Positions 20,394 to 29,579 of a DNA stretch of 64,000 bases are shown here, one piece after another. Below the pieces are notes generated by a model. The model was not told where the DNA came from and searched no databases. It was given only the letters and a program-made list of their open reading frames with translations. The DNA is from Xenorhabdus eapokensis. Its GTDB lineage: Bacteria > Pseudomonadota > Gammaproteobacteria > Enterobacterales > Enterobacteriaceae. Made by a program: the position numbers and the translations under genes. Numbering within the stretch: the stretch's first letter is position 1; each line of letters opens with the position of its first letter. The stretch is taken from the NCBI RefSeq assembly GCF_001908105.1, contig NZ_MKGQ01000009.1, positions 62,001-126,000 of the forward strand, given 5' to 3'.

Positions 20394-23300
20394 ATGAATA
20401 AGAAATACAGAATACCTTGGAACACTCTGACTTCCACACGTTTATCAGTCAAAACCCAACCACGAGTACTTTATTACGCTATAGCTTGCTGTTTGGCCGC
20501 GGCCAGCGCAGGAGCCTATGCGGAAAATTATGTTGAGCAAGGGCGGATAGGTGATCCTGCCAGTTGGCGTTCCAGTGAGTTTTTGGGTCAATGGGGGCTT
20601 GGTGCAATTCACGCTGATGAAGCCTATGCCAGAGGCTATACCGGTAAAGGGATCAAATTAGGCATATTCGATCAGGTAGTTTATGCCAAGCATCCTGAGT
20701 TTATGGGAAAAAATAAGATCACTAACTTAGTGACTTCTGGGATACGTGAGTATACCGATCCCTATATTCCGGTGAAGAAAGGTGATCCATTTACTTATGA
20801 TGGCACGCCGTCCGTAGATAGGTACGGGAAGTTAGGAACACATGGCGTCCATGTTGCCGGTATAGCGGCGGGTAACCGAGATGGCAGAGAAATGCATGGT
20901 GTGGCCTATAACGCCCAAATACTCAGTGCGGATAACGGTGATCCTGGTCCTGAAGATGGCATTATCTTGGGCAATGATGGTGGAGTTTATCAGGCTGGTT
21001 GGAATGCACTGAGAGACAGCGGCGTTCGCATCATTAACAATAGCTGGGGGATTGGTATTGATAGGGAGCTTGAGAGAGGCGGGAAAGATCCGAATGCAGC
21101 CCATTTTACTTTAGCTGAGGCTCAGAAGCAGTTTGATGAAATAAAACCGATTTTGGGGACAAAACCTGGTGGTGCCTATCAGGGCGCAATTGATGCTGCT
21201 CGTAGCGGCATTGTGACAATTTTTGCTGCGGGTAATAGTTATAACTATAGTAATCCAGATGCTATCGCGGGTTTGGCTTGGTTTGTGCCAGAAATTGCAC
21301 CAAACTGGTTGACCGTCGCTAGTTTGCAAAAAGATCCAAATAGTACCAATAGCGTGCCTTATTCCATCAGCGATTTTTCCTCCCGCTGTGGCTATACGGC
21401 CAGTTTTTGCGTCAGTGCACCTGGTAGCGGGATATATAGCTCAGTGATTAAGGGAACAGGGATAGATGATATTACAACTGGCTATGAAAGTTACAGGGGA
21501 ACCTCAATGGCTGCACCACATGCTGGTGGTAGTATTGCGGTATTGATGGAGCGTTTCCCCTATATGACTGGCGATCAAGTGGCTTCTGTGCTTCGTACTA
21601 CGGCTACTGATATGGGGGAAAAGGGCATTGATGAGCTTTACGGCTGGGGATTGATCAACCTCGGTAAAGCAATAAATGGTCCTGGCATGTTCTATACCGC
21701 AGAAGATATTCCTGAAAAATTCCGTATTCCAGATCCTGACGGAGTCGCCTACGGCAAAGGGCAGTTTATTGCTGATATTCCGGGGATTGGTGTTGTGCTC
21801 GATAAGGGTAAACCGACTGAGCGCATCTGTGATGCTGGTCAGTGTGCTGAGGATCAATGGAGCAATGATATCAGTGGTCATGGTGGGTTAACTAAACAAG
21901 GTAGGGGTACGCTGACTCTCAGTGGTCAAAATAGCTATTCTGGACCAACGTTGATCAAACAGGGATTACTGAATGTGAGTGGTAGTGTCTCTTCTACCGT
22001 TTCAGTACTGGAAAGTGGCATTCTTGGTGGAAATGGTACGGTGGGTGCGCTTAATGTGCAGCGTGGCGGTACGGTAGCACCAGGTAACGCGATAGGGACA
22101 CTTAAGGTTGCCGAAAAAATGATCTTTGAACCCGGTTCTCATTACGCGGTTGAAATCGCTGCTGATGGGCGCAGTGACAAAATTCAGGTTGAAAAAAGTG
22201 CACAGATTGATGGAGGAAAAGTTGCCGTTTCCCTTGAGAATACAGGCAACTTGCTTTCTTTTGAAGACGTGAAAAGCCTGACTGGTCAGCAATACACGAT
22301 TCTGAGTGCGAAGCAGAATATCAATGGCCGCTTTGATGATGTCGTCCCGAATTATCTCTTTCTTGGTGCAGGATTGTCTTATCAGCCCAGTGAAGTCACT
22401 CTCCATATTGGGCGTAATGAGACTGCTTTTGTCGATGTTGCTAAAACACAGAATGAACGTGCAGTGGCTGCCGTCGCGGATACCCTTGGTATAGGGAATC
22501 CGGTTTACGAAAGTATTTTAGCCAGTCGTTCTGCGGAGCAAGCCCGATCTGCATTCCGCCAGCTTGATGGGCAAATCCACGCTGATATTGCGTCTCAGTT
22601 GGTCAATGACAGCCGTTATTTACGCGATACCTTGAATTCTCGCTTGAGTCAGGCCGAAGGCCGTTCATCTTCGCCTGATATTCATGGTGATGATAACGGT
22701 GCATGGGTTCGACTGCTTGGTGCATGGAACCACGCTTCTGGTACAGCGAATGCGACGGGCTATCAGGCTTCCAACTATGGTTTATTCCTTGGTGCTGATA
22801 CTTTTATTGATGAATACAGCCGTCTTGGTATTGCTACTGGTTACACCCGTACTTCCCTTGATGGTGGTAACAGTGCTACTGCTGACAGTAATAACTATCA
22901 CCTTGCTCTTTATGGTGACCGGCAATTTGGTGACTTTATTTTGCGTGCTAATAGCGGTTTCACATGGCACCGTATCGATACCGAACGCTTTATCCGCTAT
23001 GGCAGTCAGCGTGATAGTGAGAATGCCAAGTACAGTGGACGAACAACACAATTATCCGCTGAACTTGCTTACCATTTGCCGACAGAGATTGTGAATTTAG
23101 AGCCATTCGTTAACTTGGCTTACGTCAATTTCCGTAATGAAGGCATTAACGAGGATGGTGCCGCCGCCGCACTGCATGGTAACAGCCAACATACGGAAGC
23201 AACTCTCTCCACATTGGGATTACGTGCTAATCATAGCTGGCAGGCTTCATGGGGTTCTTCGATTACCCTAAATGGAGAATTAGGTTGGCAGCATCAATAC

Positions 23301-23516
23301 GGTGAGCGTGAACGAGCAACAGGTTTATCGTTCCGTGGCAGCAATACGACGTTTGTGACTCGCAGCGTGCCTGCCTCTCGTGATGGCGTGGTGTTAAAAG
23401 CGAATGCGGAGATGAGTGCAAGTAATAACGTCTCATTCACGCTTGGCTATAGTGGATTGCTCTCCAGCAGTCATCAGGACAATAGTATGAATGTTGGTTT
23501 TAGATGGCAATTCTGA
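20394..23516 (+). CDS. Subtilisin-like serine protease autotransporter (type Va secretion)
   Basis: A secreted or surface protease of about 1040 aa. The ATG at 20394 is chosen over the in-frame one at 20382 because TGGAG lies just before it. The long N-terminus (MNKKYRIPWN..., then LYYAIACCLAAASAGAYA) looks like an extended signal peptide typical of autotransporters. The S8 peptidase domain holds the triad Asp93 (GIFDQVV), His150 (GTHGVHVAG) and Ser371 (GTSMAAPHAGG). A passenger-associated beta-helix region follows (GTLTLSGQNSYSGPTLI, GGTVAPGNAIGTL), then a barrel over about the last 270 residues ending in VGFRWQF with terminal Phe. It is a monocistronic neighbour of the siderophore locus. 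The substrate is unknown; similar enzymes act as virulence proteases or outer-membrane-tethered processing enzymes. Confidence 0.95.
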   Translation: MNKKYRIPWNTLTSTRLSVKTQPRVLYYAIACCLAAASAGAYAENYVEQGRIGDPASWRSSEFLGQWGLGAIHADEAYARGYTGKGIKLGIFDQVVYAKHPEFMGKNKITNLVTSGIREYTDPYIPVKKGDPFTYDGTPSVDRYGKLGTHGVHVAGIAAGNRDGREMHGVAYNAQILSADNGDPGPEDGIILGNDGGVYQAGWNALRDSGVRIINNSWGIGIDRELERGGKDPNAAHFTLAEAQKQFDEIKPILGTKPGGAYQGAIDAARSGIVTIFAAGNSYNYSNPDAIAGLAWFVPEIAPNWLTVASLQKDPNSTNSVPYSISDFSSRCGYTASFCVSAPGSGIYSSVIKGTGIDDITTGYESYRGTSMAAPHAGGSIAVLMERFPYMTGDQVASVLRTTATDMGEKGIDELYGWGLINLGKAINGPGMFYTAEDIPEKFRIPDPDGVAYGKGQFIADIPGIGVVLDKGKPTERICDAGQCAEDQWSNDISGHGGLTKQGRGTLTLSGQNSYSGPTLIKQGLLNVSGSVSSTVSVLESGILGGNGTVGALNVQRGGTVAPGNAIGTLKVAEKMIFEPGSHYAVEIAADGRSDKIQVEKSAQIDGGKVAVSLENTGNLLSFEDVKSLTGQQYTILSAKQNINGRFDDVVPNYLFLGAGLSYQPSEVTLHIGRNETAFVDVAKTQNERAVAAVADTLGIGNPVYESILASRSAEQARSAFRQLDGQIHADIASQLVNDSRYLRDTLNSRLSQAEGRSSSPDIHGDDNGAWVRLLGAWNHASGTANATGYQASNYGLFLGADTFIDEYSRLGIATGYTRTSLDGGNSATADSNNYHLALYGDRQFGDFILRANSGFTWHRIDTERFIRYGSQRDSENAKYSGRTTQLSAELAYHLPTEIVNLEPFVNLAYVNFRNEGINEDGAAAALHGNSQHTEATLSTLGLRANHSWQASWGSSITLNGELGWQHQYGERERATGLSFRGSNTTFVTRSVPASRDGVVLKANAEMSASNNVSFTLGYSGLLSSSHQDNSMNVGFRWQF

Positions 23517-23550
23517 TGATAGGTGGAAGATAATTATCTGATAAAACATG

Positions 23551-23571
23551 TGGAGTCAGTAATGCTGGCTC
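23551..23571 (+). terminator. Candidate terminator hairpin after the autotransporter
   Basis: GGAGTCAG and CTGGCTCC form an 8-bp stem with one G-T pair around a 5-nt loop, about 35 nt after the stop codon. The following bases (ATAATTC) are not a real U-tract, so this is a weak call. Confidence 0.35.
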
Positions 23572-23668
23572 CATAATTCGTGAGACAGTCAAAAACGATG
23601 AGAATTTCACAAACAATAATAAAGCGCCCATTCAGACGCTTTCATGCAGTTGATAACACCTAACACAA

Positions 23669-24982
23669 TCAAATAAGTCCATGTATCAAAATCACACCGA
23701 TACATAAGGGGCCGACATATCGCCATATAAACAGTAAACACAGACGGTTCCGCGATGACATATTATCTGGTATGAGTGCATTGACCTTACGTGACCAGCC
23801 AAATACGAGGCAAATGATAATCCCGAATATCGGCATTAGGACATTGGAAGTAATAAAGTCCAGCATATCGAAGATGGTTTTGCCACCTAATGTGACGTGA
23901 CTTAGAGGCCCAAAAGATAATGAAACAGGGATCCCCATTAACATAATCGATGCGGTGACTATTAAGCTTGCTTTACGACGCGACCATTTAAAACGCGTCT
24001 GGACATAAGCAACAATGTGCTCAAGTAATGAAATTGATGAGGTCAGTGCGGCCATTAACAACAATAAAAAGAAAGTGACTGCTAAGATTGAGCCACCAGG
24101 CAAACTGGCGAAATAAATTGGCATCGTCATAAACGTTAATCCGGGCCCCGCATTTGGTTTTAAGCCAGCAGCGGCCAAAGCAGGAAAAATCATCAGACCA
24201 GCCAATACACAAACCAAACAGGAGAGGATAACAACCCAGATACTCGATCTAGCAATACCTTTATTATTAGGCAAATAGGAACTGTACGTAATGTGGATAC
24301 CTAAACCGATAGACAGTGAGAAAAATGCCAACCCTAGCGCATCTAAAACACCTTTTCCGGTCAAATTACTAAAGTCTGGATATAAGAATAATTTTAATCC
24401 TTCTGATGAACCTGGCAAACGGATGCCGACAATAATTAACAATATCATGATCAAGAATAACATTGGCATCATGATCTTAACTGATTTTTCCAAACCTTTT
24501 TGCACACCAGATAACACCACGAAGCAGGTTAGTCCTGAAAATGCCAGATGTGCTATTATCGGCCACCATGGATTGCTGATGAAATTGGTGAAAATAGAGG
24601 TCAGTTGAGAGATGTCTGTAATATTCAACTCTCCTGTACTTGCCATCACCGCGTAACCTATGGTCCAACCACCGACAACACTGTAGAAGCTATAGATACA
24701 CCATGAACTGAATATACCGATAAAGCCAACCCATCCCCAGTGTTTACCAAGTAATTTTTTAAATGCATTAACGGCCACTTCACCTGTACTGCTTCCCATC
24801 ATGTTTTCAGCTAACAGAACCGCTAACCCAATCACAAAGCTAAACAATAAAAATACAATCAGAAATGCACCGCCACCATTTGTTGCTGAAACATACGAGA
24901 ATTTCCAGATGGCGCCAATGCCAACGGCAGATCCGGTTGCTGCTAATATGTGCCCCAAACGGGATGTCCATTGTTGGCTCAT
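23669..24982 (-). CDS. Sodium-dependent transporter, NSS (SLC6) family
   Basis: A polytopic inner-membrane Na+ symporter (437 aa) of the neurotransmitter:sodium symporter family, whose bacterial members import amino acids or related amines. The first helix carries the family signature [21 protein letters not shown], followed by [13 protein letters not shown] and later [20 protein letters not shown]. About 11 to 12 hydrophobic segments are present, as in LeuT relatives. The start ATG overlaps the stop of the upstream brnQ remnant (ATGA), with GGGGG as ribosome binding site, so it may now be coupled to that remnant. The substrate cannot be told from sequence. Confidence 0.9.
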   Translation of the reverse strand: MSQQWTSRLGHILAATGSAVGIGAIWKFSYVSATNGGGAFLIVFLLFSFVIGLAVLLAENMMGSSTGEVAVNAFKKLLGKHWGWVGFIGIFSSWCIYSFYSVVGGWTIGYAVMASTGELNITDISQLTSIFTNFISNPWWPIIAHLAFSGLTCFVVLSGVQKGLEKSVKIMMPMLFLIMILLIIVGIRLPGSSEGLKLFLYPDFSNLTGKGVLDALGLAFFSLSIGLGIHITYSSYLPNNKGIARSSIWVVILSCLVCVLAGLMIFPALAAAGLKPNAGPGLTFMTMPIYFASLPGGSILAVTFFLLLLMAALTSSISLLEHIVAYVQTRFKWSRRKASLIVTASIMLMGIPVSLSFGPLSHVTLGGKTIFDMLDFITSNVLMPIFGIIICLVFGWSRKVNALIPDNMSSRNRLCLLFIWRYVGPLCIGVILIHGLI

Positions 24983-25185
24983 GCTAACCCCCGAATAGAT
25001 ACAGTGTCAGCACATGTACCCAGGCCCACAGCCGTAAGCAACAAACCAACAGTAATACTGCAAACATGTTCACCCGCTTGCAGGTCAACCATAGGCGAGA
25101 AAATGATATTTCCTGCCCCGACGAATAGGGCAAAGGTCATAAAGCCCAATGCCCAAATATCCTTAGATAATAAACGGTATGTCAT
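24979..25185 (-). pseudogene. brnQ: brnQ 5' remnant (branched-chain amino acid carrier), truncated
   Basis: The first about 55 residues ([20 protein letters not shown], then [20 protein letters not shown] and [12 protein letters not shown]) match the N-terminus of BrnQ, the Na+-coupled Leu/Ile/Val carrier of roughly 440 aa. After TAVGL the frame runs into an unrelated 13-residue tail and stops at the ATGA of the NSS gene. More than 380 codons are gone, so it cannot transport. The junction at about 25020 looks like an internal deletion that joined the brnQ start to the leader of the next gene. Substitutions such as FSPMVDL for the usual FPPMVGL suggest relaxed selection. Confidence 0.85.
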
Positions 25186-25582
25186 AATAATTGTTAACTT
25201 ATTGTTGTGAAGGTAATTACGAATGTAATAGTAACTATTACAACTACTTGAATTTCCAATGGCGACACTGGATTCTGATTTAACAATCAGTGATAAGCAT
25301 CCTATTCACTGATACTCGCAAGATACAGAATGATAGTGGTAATAACAGCTAGAATCGCCAAAAACTGCCCCAACGCCTTGTGAGGTGTCCAAGATTATTA
25401 CTCCACTACAGCTTTCTCATTTCTCTTAAGTGAGCGGTATTACTGCTTGCGGCGGGGGCTTTATTTTGCATAAAAATAACACATAACAGATATCGAAATC
25501 TATCAATAAAATCGTATTGAATGTACGAAATTATCAGCATTTCTTTATGATTGTTTTTTCTACAAATTAGAATCCGATCTTA
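25186..25582. other. Intergenic region upstream of the brnQ remnant
   Basis: About 400 nt without a recognised gene. On the minus strand 25302-25391 is an open frame for a hydrophobic 29-residue segment (ALGQFLAILAVITTIILYLA) ending in a stop but lacking a start codon, because two stops lie directly upstream. It may be a membrane-protein scrap. The promoter of the former brnQ gene may also lie here. Confidence 0.4.
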
Positions 25583-26214
25583 TTATTTGCGTTGCAAACC
25601 ATCCTTAAATTGACTTCTTTGGATTTTTATTTTTTTCTGGTTTTTTTGACGTGAGTTCCCCCCACATGGATATATATCAATACTTTCAAAAATAACACAT
25701 CCAGTATAACTTATAGTTTCTTCTAAAATATCTATATATTTCTTTTCAAGAAAAAGGAATTTCAGTTTTGAATTTACATAACAGTCATTATAAAACTGGC
25801 ATTATTTTTTAAATTATCACTGCTTTCAACAATAGGAAAAACGTTTTCTCATTTAAGGCAACCCGCTTCTCCAGAAATGGGAATACCTTTGTAAATATTT
25901 TTTTGAGTTTTTTCATTTAATGATGGTATTAAATACAGTTTAGGTTTTGATTCTAAATAAGATGAAATCCAAAAATAAACTAACTTATCATGGTGTAAAA
26001 AAGGATCATCATTTTTGCTAAATAATTTAAAACCTTTTACAACAAGTCTTCCTGCCAAAATTGATGGATACCATTTTGAGGCTTCTTCCGCAATAGAGCT
26101 ATCGAATAATTCAATTAAGATGCCAGAAGGAATAGCGCCTATTTGAAATGCAATATTATCCATATCCTTGTTGAAGGGTACAGAAGGAACAGTATTATTT
26201 TCATTGAATTTCAC
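25583..26214 (-). pseudogene. Decayed gene of unknown function (one stop, one frameshift)
   Basis: The first 121 codons (GTG start at 26214, product beginning MKFNENNTVPSVPFNKD) end at a TGA at 25849-25851. Reading through it, the frame stays open for about 23 codons (ENVFPIVESSDNLKN...). A shifted frame then gives FYNDCYVNSKLKFLFLEKKY and EETISYTGCVIFESIDIYP up to a TAA at 25583. Together they would make a soluble, AT-rich protein of about 210 aa. I do not recognise the family. The size, composition and acidic/aromatic character recall immunity-type orphan proteins of accessory regions, but that is a guess. The visible GTG has only a poorly spaced AAAGG before it, so expression of the 121-aa part is doubtful. 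Confidence 0.6.
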
Positions 26215-26348
26215 TTACCTTTTATCCATCAGGGATCAGTATACGACTCTATACATCCAGCAATCCAGTGCAGCCGACTTCTGATAATGGCACGTTTTTT
26301 TCATGGTGAGTGGTTATCTCTACAAAGCACTGCGTTATCTTTATAAAA

Positions 26349-26378
26349 AAAACCGCTCGTGTTTACGCGAGCGGTTTT
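26349..26378 (-). terminator. Strong intrinsic terminator of the pyrrole operon
   Basis: An 11-bp perfect stem (AAAACCGCTCG with CGAGCGGTTTT) around an 8-nt loop. On the minus strand it is followed by eight T residues, about 90 nt after the stop codon of the last operon gene. Confidence 0.9.
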
Positions 26379-26470
26379 ACTGATATATATAGCATTATTT
26401 CTTACATATCTGAGTTTTATTATGGCTAAAACCCGTGCTTTCAAGTTAGTGAAGTATTACTCAATGTAAG

Positions 26471-27616
26471 TTATAAGCCGAGCTCATTGGCGATGATATT
26501 ACGCTGAATATCCGACGTACCTGAATAAATGACTGATGCGATGGAGTTGCGTAGTTCTCTTTCGGTATGGCTGTCAGCAAGATAGCCTTTTGCTCCGTAG
26601 ATCCGTAATGCATCCATTGATAACTTCGTGTATGTTTCAGACACGAATAGTTTTGCACAAGCCGCTTCCATCGTGGCATCTTTGCCCGCGTCTTTTAAGC
26701 GTCCCACTCGATAGACGAGCTCACGTGCAGCATCCAGATTAACCTTCATGTCTGCGATACGATGAGATATAGCCTGATTTTTCCCGATGGGCTGACCAAA
26801 CTGTCGCCGTGTACGTGCATGCTTGATGCATGCCTCAAGGCTGCGGCGCATCGCTCCCAAGGTAGTAGCAAGAATACATCCACGCTCGTATTCCATGGCA
26901 CTTTCAAAGATCTTAACACCTCGTCCTTCCCGCCCTAATATTGCATTAGCAGGAATACGGCAATTCTTGAGTGTAATTCGTCCCATCTGTGCAGTACGTA
27001 ATCCCATTTTTTCCAGAGGCTGACTGACCTCTAGACCCGGTGTAGATGACTCTACAAGAAAGGCGGTTACACCAAGAGGACCAAGCGTCGGATCAATTGT
27101 GGCATAGATAACATAAAGGTTAGCAATAGGCGCATTTGTGATATAAGTCTTCACTCCATTAAGAATATAGTAATCACCGTCTCTCACTGCGTGCGTGCGC
27201 ATGGAGAAAACGTCCGAACCCGCTTCTTCTTCTGTCGAGCCATTAGCACCGATTAGCGTTCCATCTAACAGTCCAGGTAAAAAACGAGAACGTTGGGCTG
27301 GCGTGCCGTGGATAGCCAGTTGCGTAGTGACCGTCCACAGGTGAGCGTTGAGCGAAAATAATAGTCCCATATCCTCGCAACCGTATCCCAGACCTTCCAT
27401 GATAGACAGAAGGTCAGATAATGATGCCCCTTCACCCCCATATTCCTCAGGTATGGCCATTTTAAGCAAGCCGAATTCTGCGCATTTTTGCCAGCCTTGT
27501 TGGAAGAAAGTCCCGGTACGTTCAGAGGCTGCAATCTCTGTTTTCAGTTGCTCATGAGCAAAACGTTCCGCTTTATCACGCAGCAATAATTGTTGTTCAT
27601 CAATTCGATTTGTCAT
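26471..27616 (-). CDS. Prolyl-S-carrier-protein dehydrogenase-like flavoenzyme (acyl-CoA dehydrogenase family)
   Basis: A 381-aa FAD enzyme of the acyl-CoA dehydrogenase fold. In this operon it should oxidise carrier-bound proline to pyrrole-2-carboxyl thioester, like PltE, RedW, PigA or CouN3. The fold signatures are present (GANGSTEEEAGSD, KTYITNAP, RRQFGQPIGKNQ, YSGTSDIQRN). The usual medium-chain catalytic Glu in IYEGT is replaced by Ser365 (IYSGTSDIQR). Instead Glu244 in AMEYERGCI sits where isovaleryl-CoA dehydrogenase has its base, which fits the prolyl group. Its start overlaps the end of the ligase gene by 17 nt, so the two are translationally coupled. Whether it performs one or two oxidations (pyrroline or pyrrole) cannot be read from sequence. 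Confidence 0.85.
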   Translation of the reverse strand: MTNRIDEQQLLLRDKAERFAHEQLKTEIAASERTGTFFQQGWQKCAEFGLLKMAIPEEYGGEGASLSDLLSIMEGLGYGCEDMGLLFSLNAHLWTVTTQLAIHGTPAQRSRFLPGLLDGTLIGANGSTEEEAGSDVFSMRTHAVRDGDYYILNGVKTYITNAPIANLYVIYATIDPTLGPLGVTAFLVESSTPGLEVSQPLEKMGLRTAQMGRITLKNCRIPANAILGREGRGVKIFESAMEYERGCILATTLGAMRRSLEACIKHARTRRQFGQPIGKNQAISHRIADMKVNLDAARELVYRVGRLKDAGKDATMEAACAKLFVSETYTKLSMDALRIYGAKGYLADSHTERELRNSIASVIYSGTSDIQRNIIANELGL

Positions 27617-29213
27617 GGCTCTGTTGCTCCAGAAATTGTTGCTTCAGAAATTGATAGTTGGTTTTACCCGTAGAGGTGCGGGGAAGTTCAGGTAGGTAAC
27701 TAAAATGGTCTGGGATCATGTATCGTGCAATGCGTTTATGACAATATTGATTCAGCTCTGCTAATGATAGCTGGAGATCATAAGGCACCAGAAAAGCAGT
27801 GATAGTTACTTCTCCGTCGATCTCTGTACTGATAACTGCACTGTCTGAGAGTTTAGGATGTGTTCTCAGACATGACTCGATCTCGTCCAGTTCTATCCGG
27901 TAACCATGACGCTTGATCATACGATCAAGACGCCCCATGAAAATGTAACCTTCTGCTGAGGAGCGAACCACATCTCCCGTGTTGTACCAATCTTTGCCGT
28001 TAAGATAAAAGATACGTTGAGCGGTTTTCTCCGGATCGTTCCAATAACCTGCAAAGACAGAATCTCCTGAAACACATAGCTGACCCGACTCACCTTCCGG
28101 CACTGGCTGAAGATGTTCATTGACAACAATAGTTTCACAATGAGTACAGGGATGGCCAATGGATAATGGTTCCAGACGGTTTTCCAGGATGGGAACAGGT
28201 ACTTGGTAAACAGTACATACATTGGTTTCTGTGGGACCATACAAGTTGAAGTAATCGACCTCAGGCCACAACTGCACCAACTTGCGTAATTTGGTAATCG
28301 GGAAAACCTCTCCTGCAAATAGTACGAGGCGTAGCTGGTTAGGAATATGACCTTTTTGGCGCTGTTCAGCCAAAATGCCTAAAATTGCAGGAGCAGAATA
28401 CCAGATGGTAATCTCTCGGCTGGCAATAAATGTGGCCAGGTGGCGTGGGCTTGCAGCAAGATCAGTATCAATCAGATGAATGCAAGCGCCGTTCTTCACA
28501 GAGACATAAATGTCGAAAATCGATAGGTCAAAATGAAATGGGGCGTGACTGGATATTTGATCTTTTGCCGTTACCTTGAAGAAAGCTGAAGCCCATTCAA
28601 CGAAGCTAACCGAGTTACGATGGCTTATTACTACGCCTTTCGGGATACCAGAAGAACCGGATGTGTATAGTATATAGGCAGGCTGATCTGCATCAGGTCT
28701 ACCGCGTGGATAATTAGGCTCTTCTTCATTGTTTTCTGTAGATAAAACATCCAGTGCCTGTAATGCTTCGCTTATCTCTTCTTCAGGAGCCTGTATCACA
28801 ATGATGTGAGATTTAAAATGAGGGGCAACTTGTATCAGATATGAAGCTGATTCGGGATCAGTCAAAATGCAACGCACATTACAATTATCAAATACAGTTA
28901 ATGCCCGCAAAGCGGAACTATCTACATCGGTAGGTACGTATACAGCACCTAAACGGAGTACACCAAAAATGGCCGCGAGGGTTTGTGGTTTCTTGCGCAT
29001 AAAAATGCCCACACGATCACCCATCACAACGCCTTTTTGGTAAAGAAAAGCCGCAATATTATCCGCAGCATCAGAAAGCTCTTTGTAACTCATCGTCGAA
29101 TCGTCAGAGCCAATGACCGCACAAGCCTCAGGATATCGTAATACGGAATCATCTAAGTATTTTGCCAGATCTATTGAAGATTCAGTTTGTTCCTTTAATA
29201 CTGTCGCTATCAT
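27600..29213 (-). CDS. Proline-type amino acid adenylation enzyme (L-prolyl-[carrier protein] ligase)
   Basis: A stand-alone adenylation enzyme (537 aa). Motifs are intact: AYILYTSGSSGIPKGVVISH (A3), FHFDLSIFDIYVS (A4), LYGPTETNVC (A5), YNTGDVV (A7), GYRIELDEIE (A8) and STGKTNYQFLK (A10). The specificity residues I extract are D-L-F-Y-L-A-L-V-C-K, one change from the D-L-L-Y-L-A-L-V-C-K code I recall for free-standing proline enzymes such as PltF, RedM and CouN4. It should load L-proline on the small carrier protein encoded just upstream, whose stop overlaps this ATG (ATGA). A D-alanine ligase (DltA-like) is the main alternative, but the pocket and the dehydrogenase partner argue against it. 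Confidence 0.88.
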   Translation of the reverse strand: MIATVLKEQTESSIDLAKYLDDSVLRYPEACAVIGSDDSTMSYKELSDAADNIAAFLYQKGVVMGDRVGIFMRKKPQTLAAIFGVLRLGAVYVPTDVDSSALRALTVFDNCNVRCILTDPESASYLIQVAPHFKSHIIVIQAPEEEISEALQALDVLSTENNEEEPNYPRGRPDADQPAYILYTSGSSGIPKGVVISHRNSVSFVEWASAFFKVTAKDQISSHAPFHFDLSIFDIYVSVKNGACIHLIDTDLAASPRHLATFIASREITIWYSAPAILGILAEQRQKGHIPNQLRLVLFAGEVFPITKLRKLVQLWPEVDYFNLYGPTETNVCTVYQVPVPILENRLEPLSIGHPCTHCETIVVNEHLQPVPEGESGQLCVSGDSVFAGYWNDPEKTAQRIFYLNGKDWYNTGDVVRSSAEGYIFMGRLDRMIKRHGYRIELDEIESCLRTHPKLSDSAVISTEIDGEVTITAFLVPYDLQLSLAELNQYCHKRIARYMIPDHFSYLPELPRTSTGKTNYQFLKQQFLEQQSHDKSN

Positions 29214-29497
29214 TGCTTTCCCGCTTCTGATGATTTCTCAATCACATTTTTTTCAACCACAGTTTTTTCAATCACATAATGTGCGATTTCACGAATAGTC
29301 GTAAAACGTGTTCTCGGATCACTGACACCGACGACGATATCGAATTCATCTTCAACAAATGAAACCAGACGCATCGTTGCCAAGGATGAAAGAATTCCTG
29401 ATTCCCCTAAATTCAGGTCATCAGTAATATCAAGGTCATTTCCTTTTAGGATATCGTCGATAATAAAATTCCGGATTTTAGCCAAGGTATTAGTCAT
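29210..29497 (-). CDS. Peptidyl carrier protein of the pyrrole cassette
   Basis: A 95-aa carrier protein that should carry proline and then pyrrole-2-carboxylate on its phosphopantetheine arm. The four-helix core includes NLGESGILSSLATMRLVSFV and a FDIVVG stretch before helix III. The attachment serine is Ser38 in SSL, where relatives usually have DSL, so the residue before the serine is changed. After the core there is a charged tail with three copies of a V-x-E-K unit (VIEKTVVEKNVIEKS). AGAGGAAG precedes the ATG. The gene starts 82 nt after the KAS III gene ends. Confidence 0.87.
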   Translation of the reverse strand: MTNTLAKIRNFIIDDILKGNDLDITDDLNLGESGILSSLATMRLVSFVEDEFDIVVGVSDPRTRFTTIREIAHYVIEKTVVEKNVIEKSSEAGKQ

Positions 29498-29579
29498 AAG
29501 AACTTCCTCTAATAGTCAGTCAGTAATGTTAATGAATGATGAATGTTCACTGTGGGTTAATAACGGGTTCATCTTTGGG

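Noticed and set aside
25302..25391. Hydrophobic open stretch (ALGQFLAILAVITTIILYLA) on the minus strand
   Set aside because: It looks like a transmembrane segment but has no start codon; two stop codons lie just upstream. It could be a remnant of a small membrane protein.
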